NCBI GenBank assembly: GCA_002633005.1
Contig: NMRA01000714.1
Location: forward strand, 56,708-120,707
DNA: 64,000 bases
Direction of reading: 5' to 3'
Source: Phoronis australis
Lineage: Eukaryota > Phoronida > Phoronidae
The translations under genes were made by a program, and so were the position numbers. Under the pieces are notes generated by a model that ran no database searches, was not told the origin of the DNA, and was given only the letters and a program-made list of their open reading frames with translations. Shown here one piece after another: positions 1 through 9,669 of the stretch (positions are counted from its first letter, which is position 1; the number at the start of each line of letters is the position of its first letter).

Positions 1-200
1 CACAAACCTTACCTTTGTATGAGGTCGTGCTTACTTCCTCTCATAGAAGCACCCTTTTTACGCAATCTCAGATTCAGTTGGCACGGCTGCAAGCCATTTC
101 ACCATGTATTTAAAGGGCTCGCGAAATCGAGGCTGTTAATCTATCACCACTAGTACACGCACGCCCTCTAGTTATTGTAGATTTTCCGAATAGCCCCATT
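1..200 (+). mobile_element. Right-end fragment of AATGGGGC-ended transposon
   Basis: The window opens inside an element. These 200 bases are close to 35480-35679 in the same orientation and to 52668-52865 in reverse orientation. They end in GCCCCATT at 193-200, the terminus of two longer copies in this window. No coding sequence is seen in the fragment. The rest of the element lies to the left of the window. Confidence 0.8.
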
Positions 201-1665
201 GTGGGTCAAGTGACATGCAAATCACATTCAGCCTATTCAGCCTACAAACAGCAATGAATATACACGTGGCTATGAGGCTCCCTGAGCTAACAAACGTGAA
301 GTATCTTGCAGTGGTAATTGGATCCGTCCAAAACTCGTGCTATCCCATTCATGATAGGAACATATCTGCAAAACTTCACGAATTTTCACGTAGAGGTTTT
401 AGAGGTATATCAGATGATGCACAGAGATGGCGGTATAATGCAATCGCATATGATATATGGGAGCATAAATATGTAACTGTCCTGGCAAAAACATTTGTTT
501 TAAAACAGTGACGAAGGACCAATAAGTGTATCCTTTCTCTCGGCAGCTGGCAAAGTGTTCACAGATTTCCCTCAGTTCAGCTAGTTTTAACTTTCCAAGT
601 CATCAAATTACACGAATCTATGACCACAGACATGATAGGATGAACTGACTCGACCATTTCTGCATAGTCCTCTGGTACGCATGTTGTCAAGACAAATTGT
701 CGCAGCGATGACAACCTATTCCACATCAAAGTCTTGCAGGTTGGCTTGTTTCTGCTGGGCTGTAAGCCTTGCTATAGAGGTTGCATGGCAGTTCCTTCTT
801 TAAAGATTGCCTGACATTGCCATTCATCCCGAGAGAGCAACAAGTGATACGTTTTAACGCTATTTGTACATAACTAATAGATGTCACGAGTAAAGCGAGT
901 GTGGCGCAACTAGTCATTCCTCTTTGAACAAGAAAAACTTGTTTCTAATTGTTCGTCAGTCGATCATTGCATATGTGTTTCCAGTAGATTTACCACACAT
1001 TGTAACTGTGCACGGTGTAAAATTCGGCGACATGTGATTTCTGTATTTTAGTTCCTGACCAATTAAATTATCAGTTTTTGGCGTACCATGGTTTGTTGCA
1101 TTAACATTAAAACCATGCCATTATTGTTTGCAACATGGGAGCTTTTTACGATCGATACATACTTTTACATACACCATACAGGTGTGGGTACAGAAAGGAA
1201 TAGTACTTACCCCAATTATAGTAACATGTATGCACAGGAAGTCAGGATAGAGATGCGCCGGAAGGCTGGCGGGGTTCACAATCTCACCAGTAGGTGACAC
1301 ACGTGTCCATTGCTGGGATAGGTTGTTGCTTGACCTGCAACCGGGACCATGGTCGAATGCTAAGCAGCAGGTAATCACATGCGTGATATAGTGGCGAGTG
1401 AGATTGTGACCGTGCCAAAGCTGCAAGTATGTTGTATACTAGACTAACTACGAGGTATGTTCTAATAAATCGAAATACAAGACGTAGTTGTAACATTTTG
1501 CCACATATTATAAAAATAAATGCTCAAAATAACTGGGTAGCAAACCATCTCAGAACTTATTGTCCAGATTTTCCAGGGCAGTTAACGGTGTCAACTTGCC
1601 TGAACCATCCGTACATGGACACCAGGCAGGTTGACAATGTCCCTCGCAGTCTGTAAATTTACTGA
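201..1665. other. No gene recognised
   Basis: Only short, overlapping open frames of low protein character occur here on both strands. I see no domain, convincing splice pair or repeat. An upstream exon of the zinc-finger gene could lie here, but none could be identified. Confidence 0.5.
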
Positions 1666-1823
1666 CGTGCGTTCAGTAGACGCTAGGACCTACGCTAGGA
1701 CCTAACTAAAACGTAGTCAAAGTCACGTGTTCTCATTTATAATGCACGGCAATATCTCACGTAATCTCGCGAAGTCTTGCTTTTTAGCAAGGTCCTAGCG
1801 TTACTGAACGGGAGGCTGGTCTA
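1666..1823. repeat. Short inverted-repeat MITE, copy 1
   Basis: About 157 bp, nearly identical to 51285-51439. The ends are imperfect inverted repeats: CGTTCAGTAGACGCTAGGACC on the left, and on the right the complement of CGTTCAGTAACGCTAGGACC. It has no coding capacity, so it is a non-autonomous miniature element. High identity between two copies 50 kb apart suggests recent activity. A target-site duplication is not obvious. Confidence 0.8.
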
Positions 1824-3676
1824 TACACTGAAGACTTCCTCCTCAGTCTTGATTGCAGAGCCTGCTCCGATAAGTGCGCCGACGCGATATTGAATAAGCT
1901 AAGCTTGAACGTTTTCATAAATACTGTACTTCTTCGAGATCGCAATGTACCATTTAGCGCTCATAAAATGTTATTTGAGGGTCCGTTCGATGGCCTGAAG
2001 GGTCATATGTTTGGTACGAAGGGCTAAAAGTCTAGATTGAAATCCTCTCAGGCACGAAGGGCCGATAATACGTAGGGCTGGGATTAAAAGCGTCATGACG
2101 CCATTTTCCTCTGATTCACTTAATACACTCATCCTTTTCAGACACGTAACATGAAAATTCAATTAACGTTCGCTACAGACGCTGAACTAAAATGTTAGCT
2201 GATAAAATTACCATCGCACTAGCTACAGCTGTCGTTACCTTGAACAACTCAAAAGGCGTGTCTAAAGCAACGTGCAAAATGAATTATATTCTTGGAAAGT
2301 TAGTCTAACAAAGTAGCGCATTAAAACGATTTGCACAGATAGGATTGTGCGTTTTCCGGCAACAACGCGTATGCCTATATCCAACGCAAGACATGCGCAA
2401 TTACAAAGAACATCCCATGTGTCTACAAGCGAAAATTCCGCGCATCAGTGTGTACGCGAAACATTTGGACAAACATTTTGAATAAAACGAGTATGCAATC
2501 ACAACTGAACCAAACCTTTAGTGTAGGCCTGTAATATGTAAACTGTTTTTAGGTTAGATTGTTTGTGATTTTCGTGGCTTAAAAACACTTACATGTAGTA
2601 GTAAAGGCCTACCCAGTGAAAATGTCAAAACCTTCAAATGACCAAAGGTTGGAGTTGATGCGACAAAATCGATACAAATTGTCGCCCGAGTGCGACAATT
2701 TACTCTATTACATGGTAATGGCACCCCAACAAAGCCTCTACCTTTGATGGTATTGCATGACTGTGTGCTCAAGGCCTGCGTGCACCCCTAAATGAAGTCA
2801 TTTCCGAAACCAAATTTACGAGGAACCCACCCCTTAGATGAGGTGGAAGTGGCAGAGGGATCGGATACGTGGATGCAGAATTCGATTAGCAAGCAAAACA
2901 CGTCTTCATTATCCAAAATGAACGCTCCCGGAAACGTGTCTGGGAACAGGCGTGGCTATCTCCCTCATTCTCATCACCAATCATATCCCAGTTGTTTTTC
3001 GCGCTTAACTTGCTTCAGATTTGTTTTGGGTTTTCTTACAATTTCCCCACCCGACACAAAGGCTACTGTGCCCTGGGGCACAATTTTTGTCGAGTGCGAT
3101 AACACACGTTGATAAAAATAAAAATAATACTACGTCTATTGGCGGTGCTTCTCTTGGTGAACGCAATTCCACAATCCTTTGTGTATTGGAGTTTCAATTT
3201 TCATTTACTACAGTATATCGGCACAAGATTTTCTTTGTATGTACCAAGTGCGGTACTTTCAGACAAAAAAACACAACACTATTTTGTAATTTGGGGCAAT
3301 GTTAAGTGATCATTTATGCTTTCGAAAGCTGAGCTTCGTTTCTTCTGTTTCCCTTACTCGCGGACTCGCTACGTGTTCTCGATTTCCACGGCTTGTTAGG
3401 TGAGCCGACTCGAAGACTAACTGGTCTTGCCACTTGGTGATTACAGAAACAAGGCTCAGTATAGCCTCGATTACGACGACACAATGAGTTATTCAAAATA
3501 ATCTTGGACTGAAAATTATATCGTGACCAGTATTTGCAGAGGCAAAGTGTGAAATTACTCGGGGGGGGCAATTGAAAGATTAATGCCACGCGAGTTTTCT
3601 GAAGCTCACATGCGCTGTGTTCTTCTTTGTGTTAAAATATATTTGTTTTAATTTGGATTGTCTATTGATCTTACAG
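1824..3676. other. No gene recognised; ends in a splice acceptor
   Basis: No domain-bearing frame or repeat is seen. The last bases (a pyrimidine-rich run and ttacag at 3671-3676) form the 3' splice site of the exon that follows, so at least the end of this stretch is probably intron or the 5' region of that gene. Confidence 0.5.
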
Positions 3677-4213
3677 TCTGCATGTACAACATGGAAGGAA
3701 AGCAAGACTGTCCGTCAAAAGACAATGAATCATTGTCTCATGCAGGGGATGGCGATAAAACTACAGCGACAACTGGCATGAGAATAAAAGACTATATAGA
3801 CAGTGTGCTGGAGTCGGAGGTGATCAGGGAGAAACTTAAGATACCCACCTTTGCAAACAACCAGGCCCCGTCGGAAAAAGACAACGATTGTAATGGTTAC
3901 TCCAAAATGAGGTCTGGTAAAGACCTTTACGGGGGATCTTCTCAGGCGAGGAAGGAACACCCGAGTATAAGCACGCCTGTCAAAGTACAGACACTAATAG
4001 ATCGAGTGGTCGACATGACGCCATCTCTGGGCTCTGAAGCCAAAATTTGCGAAAAAGATGAACTCTACAAATACTCGGAAAGTACTTACGGGCTCTCCAC
4101 GTCTACGGTAGCATCTATGAGTCCTCTAAAGAGTTTGACACTCAGGTTGAAGGCGCAGAAAGGAGATATGCCGTCAACGCGCAACACGAACACATCTTAC
4201 GGATTCCTTACTG
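3677..4213 (+). CDS. Internal exon of CtBP-motif zinc-finger gene
   Basis: This 537-nt exon is framed by an acceptor (ttacag before 3677) and a donor (ctg|gtaagc after 4213). It encodes about 179 residues, hydrophilic and rich in S, K, D and T. A short amphipathic stretch near residue 40 (RIKDYIDSVLESEVIREKLK) may be a helix; no named domain is recognised. ATGs at 3682 and 3691 could start translation if no upstream coding exon exists. The frame leaves one base (G) of a codon at the donor. The exon at 9670 begins with the two bases (AA) needed to make GAA, so the phases agree. Pairing with that exon is inferred from phase, strand and proximity. No experimental evidence is visible in sequence. 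Confidence 0.72.
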
Positions 4214-4521
4214 GTAAGCAAAGCTAAAAGGGCGTTTTCAGTTAATGAGAAATGTATTTTAGTTTTGCAAGAAAGTATCGATTGTCATTGGTTCAGTGGA
4301 GTTCTCTTGTGTTATTCCCACGCACTTGACCCACTCTCCGGCGTGCGCTGGATCAGCCATACTAAAATCCAACATCTCCGACAATACACGCATGGGTACT
4401 AGATACTGAGATAGCTTCTCTCGATCATTTTTTGACTGTGATACGCTCATGATTACTTGATTGGATCTTTCAGCAATTGTGGAGTGGGGGCGTAAAACCA
4501 AATTTTGCGTTAAATAAAACA

Positions 4522-4603
4522 TTGCAGGTGGCCTGATGTCATTTGCTGTGCATCAGACGTGCGCAGGTTTCATGGTTAGGAACATTGCACCAATCATCTG
4601 AGC
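4522..4603 (-). repeat. SINE 3'-part fragment
   Basis: The stretch with cagacgtgcgc and cattgcaccaatcatctg resembles 16645-16712, the 3' part of the tRNA-derived SINE at 16634-16858, in the same orientation. The tRNA-like head is absent, so this is a truncated copy. Confidence 0.5.
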
Positions 4604-4921
4604 TAAAAGCAGGAGAGTCCCGTTATGGTTCTTCGTGAAGGACGTTTTCAAGTTTGTCGTCTCCTTTAAAGGCGAAGGCAACTTTTTTTAGTGTCATTTT
4701 TAGCAAAAATAAGTTTCGTTGATTATCCCAGACATATTTTTCACTTGATTACGACTTTTCGTAATTTAATTCATTACTCGTCCTCTACTCCGGAAGTGAC
4801 GTCTTGGGAGGCAAGAATTTCGCGACAGTGTCTTTTTTATATAGTCTGACAAAGAGCTGTCGAGTTAGTCATTGTTCTACCTCGGTTGTGATAAGTTCAG
4901 TCATCGTTTGATTTTCTTTGC

Positions 4922-5236
4922 TGCGTACCGGGATGTACTCATTATCGTCTCATGCGCGCTTTGGGAGTAACTTTGTATCGCTTTCTGAAGGATGACACAC
5001 TTCGCCGTACTTGGCTTGTTCGTGTAAAGAACGCAGCGTTACCCGTCCACGCAACGCTCAAAACAGTGGAGGGTTATCGAGTGTGTAGCAAGCATTTTCT
5101 GCCGTCAGATTACGAGAGAGATATGTACGCTGAATTGATGAAGGTCACTGCAAAACAACGCCTGAAGAAGGGTGCCATGCCATCGCTGTTGATTCCTGGC
5201 AGTGCCCGTCGCCACCCCCGAGAAGTGCGTTTTTGA
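4922..5236 (+). pseudogene. THAP domain of Kolobok-like transposase
   Basis: Reading TGC at 4922 onward gives a full C2CH THAP zinc finger: CVPGC at the start, GVTLYRF, W in RTWLVRVK, CSKHF (C-x2-H-F) and an AVPTIF-like end (KGAMPSLLIP). THAP domains bind DNA, here presumably the element's own ends. No ATG precedes the first Cys in frame (a stop lies at 4892); the first ATG (4952) falls inside the domain and would lose the CxxxC pair. The start was therefore lost, or supplied by an exon no longer present. The frame stops at 5236 and the following frame is shifted, consistent with a decayed transposase. Confidence 0.8.
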
Positions 5237-5433
5237 AGCGAGAAGCCTCGCGAGCTGTGGCCACTACAGTGACTGGAGGCACTTCATCTACTGTCACCCG
5301 TGTCTCCGAATGTACCCCAGAGCCTACATTTCCGGGAACTAGCAGTGATTCACCCTGTACAGTTGTCTCTTGCCCAGAGCCTGTAAGCAGCCCTGCAGCG
5401 ATGTTGAGTAACGGGAGTGAATAGAGGCCCAGT

Positions 5434-5739
5434 TTGACACCCAGTGAAGAGGACATTTCGTCGTGTAATGAACAGATCGGTGAGCCAAACTTTGATAAGT
5501 TAATTGTGGACTTGTCTAAAGTATTGGAACTATTTAGAAAGGGCCATGTGGCTGGCGAGGGCGTCACGCGGCGGGATGTAAGTAGTTTGGGTTCTCAGGT
5601 CACCATCCAGTGGGATTGTGTCGCGGGACACTCGGGCATGTACGACAGTTGTGCCTGTGCGTACTCTGCCTCATTATACTCGGACTCAAACATATACCCC
5701 CCACTGACTACCCGTGAAAAAATTTCTCGTCACCACTGA
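5434..5739 (+). pseudogene. Possible remnant of transposase downstream of THAP
   Basis: A 101-residue frame in another register from the THAP frame, within the same element. Its middle holds WDCVAGHSGMYDSC; THAP-type transposases of invertebrates often have a C-x2-GH...W/Y-x-S stretch after the THAP and linker. The frame at 5233-5424 (Ser/Thr/Pro-rich) would be the linker. No catalytic DDE motif is seen. The match rests on a short motif from memory and is tentative. Confidence 0.4.
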
Positions 5740-6807
5740 ACAGTGTCTCCGTTACTCACGTCACTACCGTCACTGTGATATGGGTCACCGACTCCAGCCA
5801 TTTTCAGGTAACTACAAACTAAATAATCCCTAAATCCAACGTAATTAAGTTCTCTAAAAACCTAGCTTGTGGTAGAATACTCGTCAATGGAAAGTGATGA
5901 CCACAATTTTACAAAAACAGCACGAAAACAAAAGTAGTACATTTCCTCACAGTAAATTCAATGCAGAACCAAATTGGCGCGAAATTCTTGCCTCCCAAAA
6001 CGTCACTTCCGGAGTAGAAGACGAGTAATTAATTAAAATATGAAAACCTAGAATTACGTGAAAAATATGCCAGGGATAATCAACGAACCTTATTTTTGCT
6101 TAAAAGGACACAAAAAGGTAACTTGCCTTTGCCTTTAAGAAAACTGACAGACGTTTCCATTTGTTCCCATGCACTATTGTCGGCATGTACATGTAACAGT
6201 GCCGTCCAATAGATTGCTCCTTAGCCTATAAAAAGCTGGGTAAGACTCTACCAGGTGTTTAGGGGTTTCGACGTCAGTACCACACTCGAGACACACTGGG
6301 CTCCCCATATACCCAGTTATGTGTCTGTGACGGGCTAGGTTACAGTGGCACGTCAAAATCTGAATGACTTGTCTTCAAGCCTATCTTAACGGTATCAACA
6401 GTGAATTTGGTTACTACAGTATGTTAAGAGCATCGCTTTGAGCCCACCAGTGTTATAAATTGCCAAATGTAATGAATTGTAAGGCGTTTAGACTTCCTTT
6501 TGTATACGTCACCGTGAGAATAACCTTTTAATTCAAAACAGATGAGAATAACACTCGCACACAATGGTGTTCTATTCAGACCCCTGTTCAATACAACTGT
6601 TATCGACCTTTTGTTGTTTGTGCTGGGATCTCGCAGTGACGCAACATGACACGAAAACGCCGCTTCAGTTTTAATTTGACGGGCTTACATTTTCATCATT
6701 GAACTTGCGTTTTCTTATTTTACTGAGGCCTTGCTAGGACTATCTCGTTCTACCAATACATCAAAAATAACAAAATTCCGTTGAAGTTAGGCTTTAAGCC
6801 CAATATA

Positions 6808-7553
6808 TCAAGACTCAGAACGTTTTTTGAATCTTTTGGTTTGATCACATTGGGAAAATTCTTGGTCTCTCTGCAGTGATGCCCACTGGGCTGCCGACAG
6901 TGTATGTACCCTGTTGTGTATACTCATCCTGCAGCATTCGCAGGATACCGGAATAGCAGGTTCAGGTACACAATGCAGAACGCTAGCTTCTATCTTTGCG
7001 AATCTGTCTGCATTCTCATTGCTTTCATTTCCCACATGGGCCCTGACCCAGCGTATATTGACGGTTCAATTGCAAGGTTGTTAAGCTCTTTAATGCAAGC
7101 ATTAACACAACGAGAGTTGACCCTTGGCTTCCTTAGAGTTTTTATTGCTGCTTGGCTATCTGAAAAGATAGTAATTGGTCGATTTCTCAGCTCGGTGTTA
7201 CATTGTCTTGCCATTTGAGCTGCTCTGTTAATTCTAGTGATCTCAGCCTGGAACACCGTGGCAAGCGATATCCAGTTTTCTGCATCTACAACAGGAAGGT
7301 TTGGAAAATAGATTCCACCACCTGTCTGGCCATTTTCCAGTTTAGAATCATCCGCATGACAAACCACCAAATTCGTGCGTTCTGCGATAGGCCATCTATC
7401 ATCAATTTCCGTGAAGTAATTGTTTGTATGATTTAAAGCTGTGATCTGGACATCACTAGGCATGTTCCATAGTTGCCCAGTTTTGGCCATTAGCTTAATG
7501 CACAGGTTCCTGTGGCTTCTGTGTAAAACGGAATCAGAGATGTGAGTTTTCAC
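6808..7553 (-). pseudogene. RNase H domain remnant of the LINE
   Basis: The main frame (7553-6990) shows the RNase H core in order: an Asp-rich strand ADDSKLENGQTGGGIYF, VFQAEITRINRAAQMA with the catalytic Glu, and ITIFSDSQAAIKTL with the catalytic Asp. The last block, GNESNENADRFAK with the final Asp, is in another frame (7035-6808), so one frameshift separates it. All four acidic positions are present. The domain removes template RNA during target-primed reverse transcription in families that encode it. Confidence 0.85.
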
Positions 7554-7941
7554 CCACTGACCATTATATCTGAGACGAAGTGCAACACATGGAGCTTCAC
7601 CCTCAAGGTATATGTACAGTGGTGATAGACCGATTAGCCTCTTTCTAGGGCAGCAGAAGGCGTTCCTGGAAAGCAGAGGTAATGCATAAACAAGCTAGAT
7701 TTTGCAGCTGATTAAGTTTGTTGGTCATTCTAATCTGTTTTAAGGCTGCTACCCATGCTGAGGCAGCATAAGACATTTTAGGTCAGGTAACAGCAGTATA
7801 AATCCAAAACATATGCTTGGGAGACATTCCGCAAGCTATACCCACCGCACGACTGCATTTCAACAGTCCAGTTTTGGCTTTCGATATTTTTTTCTGTAAT
7901 AAGCGGGGTCCAGAAAAGACGATGGTGTAAAATGACACCAA

Positions 7942-8782
7942 TTAATTTCTAAGCCAACTGACTTGGCCCACGTGGCTGTTGTATTCAGTACTCCTTGAGC
8001 GAGACAACGCATGTGTCAGGATCGATGCACTGAGAATAATATCATCTGTATAGGCTTGAACATACAAGCTCGGACCCATGTCAGCCGATAATTGTCGAAA
8101 TAGACCATCCATAACCATGTTGAAGAGGGTGGGGAGGCAGCGCTGCTCTGAGGTGTTCCCCTGGTGATGCCAACCGCCAAACTTACATTCTCTAGACAAG
8201 CAGTCACAGATTGACTTCTGAACATGTTAATGATCCACCTGGTAAGACACCTATTCGTTTTAAAGGGGTTTAGTGCAACTCAGATCGCGTCGTGCTTAAT
8301 ATTGCTGAAAGCACCAACAAGGTCAATGAAGGCGTACAGGGCAAATTGTTTACTAAAATCCGCCCCTTCCAGTCTAGCAACCAGATGACGTAGAGCGATC
8401 TCCGTTGAGAAGCCTGGTCTGTACTCATACTGGTTGTTCTGAAGTTTGGTCTGCATATCTTTTTTTATGAAGATGCCACACAATGAACCTTTCCAGTCCT
8501 TTGAGAAGGAAGGGTGTTAAGGTTACATAACTATGTGATTCAGCCAAAAGGTACGAGTTCTTCCTTGGTTTAAGAATGAAGACTACGCTAGCTTCAGTCC
8601 AAGTCTTGGGCATACAACCTAGTCCAAGACAGGCTTTGTAGGTCTCTGTAAGTACATGAAATAATGGTATCGCAGCCTCTTGCAGTATTTTTGGATATAT
8701 CATGTTTAGTTCTTGGGGGCTTCCGTTTTTTAAATGACTTTAGAGCCAACTCAACGAGATGTGGTGTGACTGTTTTCAACAT
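7942..8782 (-). pseudogene. Reverse transcriptase remnant
   Basis: Overlapping minus-strand frames carry successive RT blocks: ASVVFILKPRKNSY and LTPFLLKGLER (8703-8425), YRPGFSTEIALRHLV and ALYAFIDLVGAFSNIKHD (8483-8280), then GTPQ, LFNMVMDGLF and AYTDDIILSAS (8225-7942). The conserved YADD box reads YTDD, an altered active-site neighbour with both Asp residues kept. At least two frame changes are needed to read through, so this copy cannot make an active enzyme. Confidence 0.85.
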
Positions 8783-9217
8783 CAGCGTAAGCTAGTGGTT
8801 TACACTGCTCAGAGTCCTTCACTTCAGAACATTGACTCGACAGGTTTACACTATCAGGATGATGCTTACCTATCATGACTTTGAGTGTTTCCTCAGTGTG
8901 TGTATGAGTCATCCTCTTTTTGAATGACATCGAGTCTTGAGTAGTGGCCCTTCTTAAGCAATTTTTTGTGTTAGCCCTAAGTCAATTTCACGAAACAGAT
9001 TCCCGAGACATTACCCCTATTTAACATGCCTGTCTTAGGACGGGCTGTAACAAGTCCTCAAATCATACAATAGGGAAGTTGGTGTAGTGTGCACTCCACC
9101 AAGATACATGTACAGACTTGTGTTCCGAGGCCCAGAGAGTGTTCCGGTGGCCCAGAGAGAGTTCCGTAGACCTGGATTCGCGCGAAAAAAAGCGAGATCT
9201 CCCAAGACTATGCAAAA

Positions 9218-9482
9218 TCACGCGACTGAATAGCGAGTGTGCCCAAGGGATTACTATCGTGCCATAGCAAAATGTCGGCCACTGAAGTGATTGGTCGGGG
9301 AGGTTTCGGTGGTAATTCTTTGGATTGGGTTTAGTGTTTCCGATTCAAAAGGGAAGACATTTCCACGCGAGTGCAAGCTAATTTCCACATTACCGCCTTC
9401 CTGGCCAATCACATCAGTGGTAGTTTTTTGCTAGTAATGTATCTAGTTTAATAGCAAAACACTCGCCCTTTACTCGTGTGAT
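9218..9482. repeat. Imperfect inverted-repeat (hairpin) element
   Basis: The left arm (gcgagtgtgccc, then ccactgaagtgattgg, then cggtggtaat) is matched in reverse complement by the right arm (attaccgcc, ccaatcacatcagtgg, then ggcgagtgttttgc). The arms are about 100 bp with a loop near 9340-9385. It has no coding content and is probably a small non-autonomous transposon. It lies just before the acceptor of the long zinc-finger exon. Confidence 0.6.
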
Positions 9483-9669
9483 AACCGTGTCATTGCGTGA
9501 TGTCGCTTTTCTTGCAAAAACGTGCTCTCGGAACTCACACCAAACGCCATGCTTTGTATACTTTCTGAGCTAACACGAAATCTTGCACAGTTAATATTAA
9601 CTCAGTATTTTGCAAAGTTTCTTGTCGATGATAGAGTGTTTATAGCAATTTCCTTGCCATTCGTTCCAG

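Larger units (their letters stand above)
4670..6134 (+). mobile_element. TTAA-flanked THAP transposon (Kolobok-like), 1465 bp
   Basis: Both ends are flanked by TTAA (4666-4669 and 6135-6138). The termini are inverted: AGGCGAAGGCAAC on the left, AGGCAAAGGCAAG as the complement of the right. The arms stay similar for about 160 bp, down to CTACTCCGGAAGTGACG and GGGAGGCAAGAATTTCGCG. Between the arms is a plus-strand THAP domain (4922 onward) and a decayed continuation. TTAA target duplication together with a THAP DNA-binding domain is the hallmark of the Kolobok superfamily; piggyBac also uses TTAA but has no THAP. The copy is too short to encode a whole transposase, so it is inferred to be internally deleted and mobilised in trans, if at all. 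Confidence 0.82.
6174..8960 (-). mobile_element. Decayed non-LTR retrotransposon with RT and RNase H
   Basis: In minus-strand order the fragments are RT fingers (8782-8425), RT palm (8483-7942), a connector, RNase H (7553-6808) and a C-terminal zinc-knuckle-like tail (6356-6174: CLECGTDVETPKHLVES). RT followed by RNase H and a terminal Cys/His motif points to the Jockey/I group of LINEs. Frameshifts and stops break it at several places, and the 5' part (endonuclease) was not found. A second, shorter copy of the same family lies at about 26800-27975 in the same orientation. It sits antisense inside the zinc-finger gene intron. Confidence 0.85.
4214..9669 (+). other. Intron between the two zinc-finger gene exons
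   Basis: A 5456-bp presumed intron running from gtaagc at 4214 to ttccttgccattcgttccag at 9650-9669. It carries a SINE fragment (about 4522-4600), a TTAA-flanked THAP element (4670-6134), a reverse-oriented non-LTR retrotransposon (about 6174-8960) and a hairpin-type repeat (about 9218-9482). 6360-6800 shows nothing recognisable. Confidence 0.65.

Noticed and set aside
9522-9669. Start of the long zinc-finger frame at 9522
   Set aside because: A good acceptor at 9669 in phase with the upstream exon explains the frame better; 9522-9669 lacks a convincing start and reads as intron.
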